Source: a virus. From it: DNA of 64,000 nt. Positions 57,932-64,000 of this stretch are shown here, piece after piece. Location of the stretch: the IMG/VR virus record IMGVR_UViG_3300040801_002290, positions 62,001-126,000 of that record; one strand, given 5' to 3'. Each line of letters begins with the position of its first letter. The stretch's first letter is position 1. A program made the translations under genes and the position numbers. The notes under the pieces were generated by a model. The model saw only the letters and a list, made by a program, of their open reading frames with translations, was not told the origin of the DNA and searched no databases.

Positions 57932-57960
57932 ATTATGCCACATTTTAGTGGAGTCCACAA
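57932..57960 (-). promoter_or_regulatory. Promoter for the two module-sharing genes
   Basis: On the minus strand TTGTGG (plus 57955-57960) and CATAAT (plus 57932-57937) are 17 bp apart, with a TGG extended -10. The start is near 57925, 11 bases before ATG 57914. It shares TGGACTCC(A/G)CTAAA and TGTGG(C/T)ATAAT with the promoter at 54624-54653. Confidence 0.65.
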
Positions 57961-57961
57961 A

Positions 57962-58363
57962 TTAAGACTCAAGAAACCTTTTGAATCTTTCTACCTCGGA
58001 TTTAGAGGGAACATACTCCTTCATATCCGGTGAAGATAAAAATGCCGCGCTTCTTCCGCTTATTTGCATAAGTTCCTTCTTTCCTAGGTATTTCAGTTTA
58101 TGAGTTCTAGTAAAGATGGACAATAGAAGCTTGTCTTTCTTTGAGAGGCTTCCCTTTACTTCTACATATGTTCCGTATGAGGGAAGATAAAAATCCGGTA
58201 GATAGCTTAGACTCTTAGAGAAGAAGAACCTTCTGGGCTCATACATGAAGTATATGTCTCCGTATAGTAGTAGCTTGGCTACGTATACTTCCCATCTACT
58301 TCTGTATTTTATTCCTCTATAGGTAGTTTCAGAACCCTTTTTAAATACTCGTTTTAAAGGCAT
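57962..58363 (-). CDS. PD-(D/E)XK endonuclease
   Basis: The product has 133 residues from ATG 58363. Small nuclease layout: Arg-Ser-Arg-Trp-Glu-Val-Tyr helix (~20-30), Tyr-Glu-Pro-Arg-Arg-Phe, Tyr-Leu-Pro-Asp-Phe-Tyr-Leu-Pro, then Tyr-Val-Glu-Val-Lys-Gly. The Asp, Glu and Lys form the metal site of the PD-(D/E)XK superfamily, with similarity in plan to phage endonucleases of the T7 endo I or Vsr-like groups. It could nick or resolve DNA in packaging, or cut host or competitor DNA. Its place in the head region is unusual. Confidence 0.78.
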   Translation of the reverse strand: MPLKRVFKKGSETTYRGIKYRSRWEVYVAKLLLYGDIYFMYEPRRFFFSKSLSYLPDFYLPSYGTYVEVKGSLSKKDKLLLSIFTRTHKLKYLGKKELMQISGRSAAFLSSPDMKEYVPSKSEVERFKRFLES

Positions 58364-58402
58364 ATTCACCAGAATAACAAATCCTGATGAATATTTCTAT
58401 GA

Positions 58403-59071
58403 TTAGTATGTATTTTTTCCCGTTGCGTACGGACCAAAGTGGTCGTACTCAGATTTCGGAGTAGCTCTGCTAATCTCATATTCAAGCATAGCAAGCTGCT
58501 CTGTTGAATACATATCAGATAGTTGAGGCTTGTCTACGATTCTGTCGGACACAGCCCTAACCCCATCAGCAACAGCAAGGGGTAGGGGGTCTACACCATT
58601 GTTGGTAACTCGGTCATAAACTTCTTGGTTATAGAAGGCGTCTGGATTTTCATACGTGCCGCCGCTTTCACTCATGTATGGTGAAACTCTCGGAGCATCA
58701 ATACGAATTTCTTCTCCATCACTAATAATTCCACTAATGTAGGCAGAGTCCTCTACATTAATAGTTTCGCTTTCGGTGCTGTACAGGTAGAACTTAATAG
58801 CCTCCTGTAAGCGTACCGCGTCTTCTGGAGAATATGCAGGAGCAGAACCAGCAAAATCGGTTCCCTCGTAATATAGGTCCCAAGCGGTTGGGTAAAGAGT
58901 AACCATTTCATCGTAGGCTTCTTCACTGCTTAGGTCGAACTCTACTACCTTCCTGTACCTCTCGCCAAGAGAGTCTACAGGGGTATCCAAAGTGATTTTT
59001 GCAGCCGGTACTGGCTGATAAGTGTTTAGGGTATCTAAATCGGTGACACCACCGTATTCATCTCTTGCCAT
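58403..59071 (-). CDS. Hypothetical virion-region protein
   Basis: The product has 222 residues and GGAGGAGG precedes the ATG. It is acidic and Tyr-rich, with many short Ser/Asp/Pro turns and a helical C-terminus (Ser-Thr-Glu-Gln-Leu-Ala-Met-Leu-Glu-Tyr). No catalytic motif or signal peptide. It has its own promoter (59096-59125) and lies between the fibre cluster and the nuclease gene. A structural or adaptor role is only a guess. Confidence 0.55.
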   Translation of the reverse strand: MARDEYGGVTDLDTLNTYQPVPAAKITLDTPVDSLGERYRKVVEFDLSSEEAYDEMVTLYPTAWDLYYEGTDFAGSAPAYSPEDAVRLQEAIKFYLYSTESETINVEDSAYISGIISDGEEIRIDAPRVSPYMSESGGTYENPDAFYNQEVYDRVTNNGVDPLPLAVADGVRAVSDRIVDKPQLSDMYSTEQLAMLEYEISRATPKSEYDHFGPYATGKNTY

Positions 59072-59095
59072 AGGAATACCTCCTCCTAAAGTTTA

Positions 59096-59125
59096 ATTAT
59101 AGCGCAAAAAAACTGGTAATGCGAA
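59096..59125 (-). promoter_or_regulatory. Candidate promoter
   Basis: On the minus strand TTCGCA (plus 59120-59125, 4/6) and TATAAT (plus 59096-59101, 6/6) are 18 bp apart, upstream of a gene with a strong ribosome site. It separates fibre genes from the accessory block; no terminator is visible before it. Confidence 0.5.
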
Positions 59126-59139
59126 CTCTTTAGAGATAT

Positions 59140-59439
59140 TTAATACTCTCTCCAGGGGTCTACGTCTCCACGTCTTTCAACAGCCCTGGCGTTTAGGTAT
59201 TCCACAAGAGCGTTAATTGCCCTAAGGGACTCCGCTAAAACCATTTTATGAACAGAGTCTTTGGGGTTTACCAGTCGTTTTTGTATCGCTCGGCTTATCT
59301 CTGTCCATCTCCTAGCTTCTTGCTCTAGTTTTAGAGTTTCGTCTTCCTCGCAGTTGCAGGGGGAAGAAACAACCGGTAGTCTCCAAATTTTTTGCACTTC
59401 AACAGGAATTTCCTTAGTTCTCTCCTTTATTTTTATCAT
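59140..59439 (-). CDS. Small helical protein after fibre cluster
   Basis: The product has 99 residues and AAGGAATTAAA precedes the ATG. Early Cys-Asn-Cys (residues ~28-30) follows a short basic strand; the rest is helical and rich in Arg, Glu and Ala (Trp-Thr-Glu-Ile-Ser-Arg-Ala-Ile-Gln-Lys-Arg-Leu). It could be a fibre chaperone or adaptor. No family recognised. Confidence 0.55.
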   Translation of the reverse strand: MIKIKERTKEIPVEVQKIWRLPVVSSPCNCEEDETLKLEQEARRWTEISRAIQKRLVNPKDSVHKMVLAESLRAINALVEYLNARAVERRGDVDPWREY

Positions 59440-59452
59440 TTTAATTCCTTTC

Positions 59453-59839
59453 TTAATTTATTGTTGTACATGTAGCCCCTGCTGACGTACCAAAGTACCT
59501 TGGGGCAACGTTCCCTGGGTCAAGTTGAATGTGAAGTTGACTACCAGAAACCCAAATGGAGCCCTGAGTTGTAGCAGAAAAAGAGGATAGATTACTTGGT
59601 CTAGCGTCGGCGTAGTAACCGTTAGCCGGTGAGAATCCACAAAATTGCCATAAATTGGAAATGTAGTCAACAAACACTTCACCAGCAACCACTGTTGTGG
59701 GCCAATCCGCCGGTTTGGTGGTAGTAAGGGCGGGCTGAGCTTCTGTTGCCGTGCCTGTAGAACTATCAAACATTATATGCCACCTACATTGTGATAATAT
59801 ATATATTCTTTTCTGCCAATATATCTCTCCTGCTGCCAT
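59453..59839 (-). CDS. Fibre-associated strand-rich protein
   Basis: The product has 128 residues with AAGGAG. It has a long Thr/Ser/Gly/Ala-rich chain with scattered aromatics (Trp-Gln-Phe-Cys-Gly-Phe, Ile-Trp-Val-Ser-Gly-Ser), typical of fibre tips or small head-domain proteins. Three Cys are present. It lies last in the fibre cluster. It may be a receptor-binding or fibre-tip component. Confidence 0.55.
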   Translation of the reverse strand: MAAGEIYWQKRIYILSQCRWHIMFDSSTGTATEAQPALTTTKPADWPTTVVAGEVFVDYISNLWQFCGFSPANGYYADARPSNLSSFSATTQGSIWVSGSQLHIQLDPGNVAPRYFGTSAGATCTTIN

Positions 59840-59852
59840 AATAAAAACTCCT

Positions 59853-60575
59853 TTACTTAACAGGTATAACTAAAGTTCCACTAACATTAAGCCCAGCCTG
59901 TGCATATACCAACCCGTTTGTATCTATTTTTATACCCTTGCTAGCGGTTCCACCGCGAGCGCCGAAATAAGCATCATTTCCATCAGCATAAATTCTGGTG
60001 GTACCCCCGGTTGCCCCGTTAAAGGTTATTCCCCCGTTGGCTCCGGTGGTGCCAATGCTGAGAAATCCGTTTGAAAGACTAGTAGTACCTAGACCCATAC
60101 CCTCACTAGTAATCCTAGCTCTTTCTGTTCCTCCGTTAACGAAAAGAGTTTCTCCACCGCGATATATTCTAATTTCTCCGGAGATTGTAGCTGCATCAGC
60201 GTTTCTATGAAGAAAGCGGGCGGACCCGTTTCCACTCATAACATCTACAAGAGCCTGGTCATTTTGGCCAGCGGCGGACTGGTCCGACCTCTTTACCGAA
60301 ATTGAGGTATAGTTTGACCCATTATCTGTAGTTAAAGACCCCGTTAAAGTTCCTCCGGTAAGGGGTAGAAAATCTCCTCCCCCGGAAATCTCTTCCCACG
60401 CGGAACCACTCCAAACCTCAAGGTAGGGAGAGGTGCTGTTGAATCTGATGTACTCAGAGGAGCCAGAGCCCAACCGCATAGTTCCGTCAGCAACGGTAGG
60501 CTGCTGCAAAAAGAAATTATTCGTTGCAGTTGCACTGTCGCCTATTTGTATTTTTTTGGTTTTAACTAGACTCAT
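59853..60575 (-). CDS. Tail fibre shaft protein
   Basis: The product has 240 residues and AAGGAAAACC precedes the ATG. A familiar fibre N-terminal pattern (Tyr-Ile-Arg-Phe-Asn-Ser, Tyr-Leu-Glu-Val-Trp-Ser-Gly-Ser-Ala-Trp-Glu) is followed by Phe-Leu-Pro-Leu-Thr-Gly-Gly-Thr-Leu-Thr-Gly, a very common phage fibre shaft motif, and Gly-rich repeats. It resembles the fibre gene at the right edge in its Tyr-x-Glu-x-Trp-x-Gly-x-x-Trp block. Probably part of a multi-protein fibre. Confidence 0.75.
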   Translation of the reverse strand: MSLVKTKKIQIGDSATATNNFFLQQPTVADGTMRLGSGSSEYIRFNSTSPYLEVWSGSAWEEISGGGDFLPLTGGTLTGSLTTDNGSNYTSISVKRSDQSAAGQNDQALVDVMSGNGSARFLHRNADAATISGEIRIYRGGETLFVNGGTERARITSEGMGLGTTSLSNGFLSIGTTGANGGITFNGATGGTTRIYADGNDAYFGARGGTASKGIKIDTNGLVYAQAGLNVSGTLVIPVK

Positions 60576-60583
60576 GGTTTTCC

Positions 60584-60793
60584 TTATTCGATATAGGGGT
60601 ATCTAGCTTTTATTTCTTCTACTTTTATGACCCACTCTTCTTTCTCTATCTCTCCCCTTTGATATTTAAAAAACAGCGGGTCTGCTTCAAGCTTATACGC
60701 ATCCATTCTAGCATATTTCTGATTCTGATTGTAATTGGCCAGTTTTTCGGCCTCAATGTCTTCCTTTTTCTTTAGCTTGGTCCAATCAATCAT
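60584..60793 (-). CDS. Small fibre chaperone-like protein
   Basis: The product has 69 residues from ATG 60793. It is helical and Lys/Glu-rich, with Asp-Pro-Leu-Phe-Phe-Lys-Tyr-Gln-Arg-Gly-Glu, Glu-Trp and Ile-Lys-Ala-Arg-Tyr-Pro-Tyr near the end, a pattern I associate with small phage proteins encoded beside fibres. It overlaps the upstream gene by 8 bases. A chaperone role is an inference from position. Confidence 0.55.
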   Translation of the reverse strand: MIDWTKLKKKEDIEAEKLANYNQNQKYARMDAYKLEADPLFFKYQRGEIEKEEWVIKVEEIKARYPYIE

Positions 60794-61094
60794 CTTGTAT
60801 TCCACCTTCCGGTAGTCTGATTATACCATCTTTTGGGTTTTCTATTGGGGTTGGAAACCTAGCTTCATAGGGTGCGTCTTTTCCATGGGGGAAAATCAGA
60901 TGTATCTGTAAAGCCCCGTTTTTTCTTGTAACATCATGCTCCAAGAATTCACACCCAACAGCCTCTCTCGGAAGGATGTCACCCTCCTCTACGGGGGAGA
61001 AATCATACTCTTCTCCGTTTACTGTCAACACTTCTCCTGACTTCTCAAGCGAGAGTTTTCCTTTTCTTCTTTGGGGCGAAAGATATATTATCAT
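60786..61094 (-). CDS. Conserved fibre-cluster protein
   Basis: The product has 102 residues from ATG 61094 (AAGGTGG ribosome site). It reads Leu-Thr-Val-Asn-Gly-Glu-x-Tyr-Asp-Phe-Ser, Gly-x-Ile-Leu-Pro-x-x-Ala-Val, and Pro-x-Pro-Ile ... Asp-Gly-Ile-Ile-Arg-Leu-Pro, a conserved pattern in phage genomes next to fibre or collar genes. Small beta-rich fold. Function unknown. Confidence 0.65.
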   Translation of the reverse strand: MIIYLSPQRRKGKLSLEKSGEVLTVNGEEYDFSPVEEGDILPREAVGCEFLEHDVTRKNGALQIHLIFPHGKDAPYEARFPTPIENPKDGIIRLPEGGIQDD

Positions 61095-61576
61095 TGTTCG
61101 TACCACCTTCCTATGGCTATTAATGAGTATGTCATGGAGTTTATTGTGCCCCCGTAGGAGTACCCGGCGCGAAGCGCAAAGCTCCAGTGAGTTAAATTGT
61201 CGGTATCAACCCTGACACCCGCAACTGGCCACGAGTCATACCCGGCAGCACCAGTTGTGGAAGAGGTGTTTCCTCCATCAACCCCTATGGGAGTGCTAGA
61301 AAAAGAAGCTGGAAAGGGGACGGGAACTCCTGCACTGGTTCTGTAGACTACAGAGTCATTGCTAAATACGTTGCCAACACTCCAGTGTGTCCCGGACCCG
61401 TTAACAGTAACGGAAGAGGCATCGCTGGGAGAAACTGTCCTCCAACATATCTGAACACCATTTCCAAACCTAACATACTTGCCGTTAGAGTTTTCTCCGT
61501 ATTCAATTACTTTATAGCCTCCCTCAGTAGCATCTGGAGCATAGATTTTACCATCACCAGTAATTGTAATAGGCAT
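61091..61576 (-). CDS. Fibre tip protein, one receptor-binding-like module
   Basis: The product has 161 residues from ATG 61576 (AGGTGG site). After a short start, residues ~20-161 form a module of about 125-130 residues: Asn-Gly-Lys-Tyr-Val-Arg-Phe-Gly-Asn-Gly-x-Gln-Ile-Cys-Trp-Arg, Val-Ser-Pro-Ser-Asp, Asn-Gly-Ser-Gly-Thr-x-Trp, Val-Tyr-Arg-Thr-Ser, Gly-Tyr-Asp-x-Trp, Arg-x-Gly-Tyr-Ser and Gly-Arg-Trp. The same module occurs twice in the upstream gene. Gly/Ser/aromatic-rich tips like this often bind host surface sugars. Confidence 0.7.
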   Translation of the reverse strand: MPITITGDGKIYAPDATEGGYKVIEYGENSNGKYVRFGNGVQICWRTVSPSDASSVTVNGSGTHWSVGNVFSNDSVVYRTSAGVPVPFPASFSSTPIGVDGGNTSSTTGAAGYDSWPVAGVRVDTDNLTHWSFALRAGYSYGGTINSMTYSLIAIGRWYEQ

Positions 61577-62529
61577 TATTTCCACCTGCCCATAGCAAAC
61601 AGGTTAAAACTGGCGGCACTTACATTAGACTGGGAATACCCGCACCTAACGGCAAAGCCCCAATTGCTTGCGTCCCCAGTTACACTACCCCAAACATCGT
61701 TCCCAGCGGCGTTTCCTGAAATTCCAACAAAAGTAACTGGGTCCTCAATAAATGCGGCGGGATAGGATACTGCTACACCACTTGATGTTCTATAAACAGA
61801 AGATTCTGACGAATACCTGTTGGTTATTTCCCAATTTGTACCGGAACCATTGGTAGTTATTGAAGTTAAATCACTGGGGGAAACCTGTCTCCAACAAATC
61901 TGAGTTCCGTCCCCAAATCTAACATAGTTACCAGTAGCACTAGTAACATCTTCTTCAATAATCTCTATTCTATCATCCCCGAGATAAAGGTTGTTGAATA
62001 TAACCCCGCTGTCACCAATTTCTATCGGGTCAGTGTATGTGAGGGGGGTTCCAGAGTCGCGCCAACCAACAACCACTAGGGAGTAGTCGTTATTATCCTC
62101 ACCACTATGGCTTCTTCCTGAGCGTATGGAGTAGCTTGCAGCGGAGGTGCTAGAAATTCCGGTAGAAATCCAGTCATCATACCCGGCAGGAGAGCCCCGT
62201 CTACCGCCTGAGCTTACCATATAACTGGTAGAAAAATAAGTTAGCGGTAGGGTTATACTAGCCCCTACGGAAGTCCTGTAAACAGCAGAGTTTGTGCTGG
62301 CTCGGTTGGTAACTATCCAAAAAGTATCTGTATTAAGAAACTCTGCAATACCGCTAGTAATACCATTACCCCGAGTAATTGGTTTCCAACTAATAGTAAG
62401 CCCAACAGATGTGATGATATACTCCCCGTTTAGATTACTTCCATACTCTATAATAGATACACCCCTATCCAGAAATGCTCCTAGTAGAGTTGAGTGTATT
62501 CCACTTGACGGGTCTAGAGTTATGGCCAT
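61576..62529 (-). CDS. Fibre protein with two copies of the tip module
   Basis: The product has 317 residues. It contains two copies of the module of the next gene: residues ~25-160 (diverged, without Cys; ends Val-Gly-Trp-Arg) and ~185-317 (close match, ends Gly-Arg-Trp-Lys). A linker around 160-185 has Tyr-Thr-Asp-Pro-Ile-Glu. The tandem arrangement suggests repeated duplication of a receptor-binding or fibre-head unit. It overlaps both neighbours by short stretches. No chaperone or self-cleavage motif seen. Confidence 0.72.
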   Translation of the reverse strand: MAITLDPSSGIHSTLLGAFLDRGVSIIEYGSNLNGEYIITSVGLTISWKPITRGNGITSGIAEFLNTDTFWIVTNRASTNSAVYRTSVGASITLPLTYFSTSYMVSSGGRRGSPAGYDDWISTGISSTSAASYSIRSGRSHSGEDNNDYSLVVVGWRDSGTPLTYTDPIEIGDSGVIFNNLYLGDDRIEIIEEDVTSATGNYVRFGDGTQICWRQVSPSDLTSITTNGSGTNWEITNRYSSESSVYRTSSGVAVSYPAAFIEDPVTFVGISGNAAGNDVWGSVTGDASNWGFAVRCGYSQSNVSAASFNLFAMGRWK

Positions 62530-62774
62530 TGGGGAGTTCTTTCTTTAGCCGCCGCTAATTTAGCTGGTGTTCTAGCGGCCATGACTATTGCTATACTATC
62601 CTCGTCCAGACGACTCAAGTCGGGGGAGTCGTCTTCGATGTTTATAACATATCTGTGATAAGTTCTAGCTATGACCTCTTCACCCTTAACCACTTCTTTT
62701 GCCTCTCTAACCTGTACAGTTCCGTCTCGTAAAACTTCTAATTGGTCGATAACAATTCTTTCTGTAATTTCCAT
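62520..62774 (-). CDS. Small conserved fibre-cluster protein
   Basis: The product has 84 residues. It has a strand-rich N-terminal half (Ile-Val-Ile-Asp-Gln-Leu-Glu-Val-Leu-Arg-Asp-Gly-Thr-Val-Gln-Val-Arg, then Tyr-His-Arg-Tyr-Val) and Asp-Ser-Pro-Asp-Leu with an Ala-rich helix at the end. Small proteins of this type are frequent between fibre genes in phages. It overlaps the two-module fibre gene by 10 bases. Function unknown, perhaps a chaperone. Confidence 0.6.
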   Translation of the reverse strand: MEITERIVIDQLEVLRDGTVQVREAKEVVKGEEVIARTYHRYVINIEDDSPDLSRLDEDSIAIVMAARTPAKLAAAKERTPQWP

Positions 62775-62776
62775 AG

Positions 62777-63220
62777 TTATAACCTCACTACAGCGTTAAG
62801 GATTATATCAAAATAAGTGGTTCCTTGCATAGTTCCAGTTACTACGTCCCAACCAGCAGCGGGACCGCTCTGATAAAGTGCTAGAGAAGTGGTATTTGTA
62901 CACCAAAGACCCAAAACAGGCTTAGAGGAAGTTAATTGAACTCCCAAATACATCTCAACAGAACCAGCTACCTGACTCTGGGCGAAGGCAAATGGAAAAC
63001 CAGTTATAGTTATAGATGAACTACCTCCGCTAGGTGTTCCAGGTATGCGAGCCCACAAGTGCAAAATCTTACCTATTCTTATGTACTGCCCAGCCCTATT
63101 TCCGCCATATGAAATAGTCCCACACCCATTTAAAGAGGGGGTCCATGTTCCCTCTTCATAGTCCTTAAAAGAGTCTCCACCAAAACTAATTCCATCTGTA
63201 CCACTTAATGTAATAGGCAT
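62777..63220 (-). CDS. Fibre protein of YEEGTWTP type
   Basis: The product has 147 residues from ATG 63220, which touches the preceding stop. Near the start it has Phe-Lys-Asp-Tyr-Glu-Glu-Gly-Thr-Trp-Thr-Pro, then Gly-Gln-Tyr-Ile-Arg-Ile-Gly-Lys and Ile-Thr-Gly-Phe-Pro-Phe, a widely seen phage fibre C-terminal segment. It is strand-rich and aromatic. It is likely a trimeric fibre tip. It follows the edge-truncated shaft gene. Confidence 0.72.
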   Translation of the reverse strand: MPITLSGTDGISFGGDSFKDYEEGTWTPSLNGCGTISYGGNRAGQYIRIGKILHLWARIPGTPSGGSSSITITGFPFAFAQSQVAGSVEMYLGVQLTSSKPVLGLWCTNTTSLALYQSGPAAGWDVVTGTMQGTTYFDIILNAVVRL

Positions 63221-64000
63221 CAAACCACCGTCCAAGTAGAGCCAGAAGGTACCGTAACAGTAACGCCGTTGGCCACAGTTACCGGACCCGCTGTCATAGC
63301 GTTTTTATTTGTAGTAATTGTGTAGTCAGTAGTTATAGCAACATCATTTTCCCAGAAAATTTGGTCAGACCCACCACCCGTAGCTCCGAGGTCTTCCAGT
63401 CTAGCAAAGGTTCCGGTAGCATCGGGTAGTGTTAAGGTTCTGTCTGCTGTCAAAGTAGCAGGAACTAAAAACACTGTGCTGCCGTTAGACGCAACATCAT
63501 TACCTTGGATATTAATAGCATCTCCAGCGGCATTTTTTCTAACGGTCAAACCACCGTTAAGACCTATTAAAGCTCCTGCTGTTGTGCTTTGAATTAATTG
63601 GCCGACTGTAAATATATTTGCACTAGTTGATAAGGCAACGGTGCCAGAGTCGTTTGGTAGAGTCAAAGTTTGCGGACCAGTTAATGAGCCAGGAGTAATT
63701 GTAACCGCATAACCGTTAGTCCCCCCAGCCCTACCGGAAATAGTTACGCCATCCTGACTAGCAGAAGCTCTAACAGTTTGAGCGGCTAAAAATGTTTGTG
63801 AATTGTTTACACTAACCCAATTTTCCCAACTGGTTCCATTAAAAAGTTCAACGTAGGGGAATGTATCCTTAACTCTAAGCCTTTCAACCGGGGAGGTGGG
63901 ATTGTTTGTGTAAAATTGAAATCTACTTCCATAAAGGCGCATATCTTCTTCTGCCAGGATAAAAAGCCTACCAAGAGTAGACCCAACGTCATATGCAGCA
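63220..64000 (-). CDS. Tail fibre shaft protein, 5'-truncated by window edge
   Basis: The frame is open from 63999 to 63220 (259 residues visible) with no stop, so the true start probably lies outside; ATG 63942 is internal, with protein-like sequence before it. The start carries Pro-Val-Glu-Arg-Leu-Arg-Val and Tyr-Val-Glu-Leu-Phe-Asn-Gly-Thr-Ser-Trp-Glu, as in the 59853-60575 product. Two Thr-Leu-Thr-Leu-Pro-Asp/Asn segments (Asp-Arg-Thr-Leu-Thr-Leu-Pro and Pro-Gln-Thr-Leu-Thr-Leu-Pro) are fibre repeats. It is the first gene of the visible fibre cluster. Confidence 0.72.
   Translation of the reverse strand, partial: AAYDVGSTLGRLFILAEEDMRLYGSRFQFYTNNPTSPVERLRVKDTFPYVELFNGTSWENWVSVNNSQTFLAAQTVRASASQDGVTISGRAGGTNGYAVTITPGSLTGPQTLTLPNDSGTVALSTSANIFTVGQLIQSTTAGALIGLNGGLTVRKNAAGDAINIQGNDVASNGSTVFLVPATLTADRTLTLPDATGTFARLEDLGATGGGSDQIFWENDVAITTDYTITTNKNAMTAGPVTVANGVTVTVPSGSTWTVV

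Noticed and set aside
60820-60830. TATAAT on the minus strand inside the 60786-61094 gene
   Set aside because: No -35-like hexamer at the right distance, and the genes on both sides are coupled by overlap.
1-64000. tRNA genes, integrase or attachment site
   Set aside because: No cloverleaf-like sequence, recombinase motif or long direct repeat was seen in the intergenic gaps, all of which are shorter than about 140 bases.

Overview
The window is part of the genome of a tailed phage with a contractile tail (myovirus type). It carries a tail sheath, two tube-like proteins, a tape measure, a large baseplate set, a prohead protease, a major capsid protein, fibres and an endolysin, together with the phage's own nucleotide and replication genes. 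No integrase, repressor, tRNA, CRISPR array or insertion sequence was seen, so a lytic lifestyle is likely. Base composition is about 45 % GC apart from the first ~220 bases (about 68 %). The host cannot be named. ThyX, strong AGGAGG ribosome sites, an amidase endolysin without recognisable spanins, and one apparently leaderless promoter are compatible with a Gram-positive, perhaps actinobacterial, host, but this is inference. The window looks incomplete: I could not find a terminase or a portal gene.

Layout. Positions 1-10605 are on the plus strand and hold the early or replication module. In order these are small coiled-coil proteins, ThyX, a DnaN-like clamp, a promoter with perfect consensus, a two-OB-fold SSB, a terminator, a dNMP kinase, dUTPase, a zinc-ribbon protein, a DnaG-type primase, a Cas4/RecB-like Fe-S nuclease, small unknowns including a GroES-like protein, and an RNase H-fold (YkuK-like) protein. 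A bidirectional terminator at 10612-10630 separates this arm from the converging late arm. Positions 10619-64000 are all on the minus strand and are transcribed from high to low coordinates. They hold a fibre cluster (59.4-64 kb), an unusual block of large accessory head-region genes (46.5-59.1 kb), protease-scaffold, capsid, Ig-like decoration protein and connectors (39.6-46.4 kb), sheath, tubes and tail chaperones with a programmed -1 frameshift (35.3-39.6 kb), tape measure and tail lysin (29.9-35.3 kb), baseplate (16.8-29.9 kb), the long fibre and its chaperone (13.8-16.8 kb), and lysis genes with a probable virion protein (10.6-13.8 kb). No gap exceeds about 140 bases, so there is no long gene-free stretch.

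How it works together. The plus-strand genes make thymidylate, remove dUTP, phosphorylate nucleotides, prime and clamp replication and coat single strands. The minus arm is divided by rho-independent terminators that are usually followed at once by a promoter of a recurring type (TTGTGG-like -35, 17-18 bp spacer, often an extended -10), giving separately tuned capsid, connector, chaperone and accessory units. The block at 46.5-59.1 kb is the least ordinary part. It holds a 1025-residue SNF2-type helicase, a zincin-like protein that has lost its catalytic glutamate, a PD-(D/E)XK nuclease and two long acidic proteins that share a module. Its place next to the prohead protease suggests capsid-internal or injected proteins.

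The most striking whole-window observation is that I found no GATC tetranucleotide in 64 kb, where roughly 240 would be expected by base composition.
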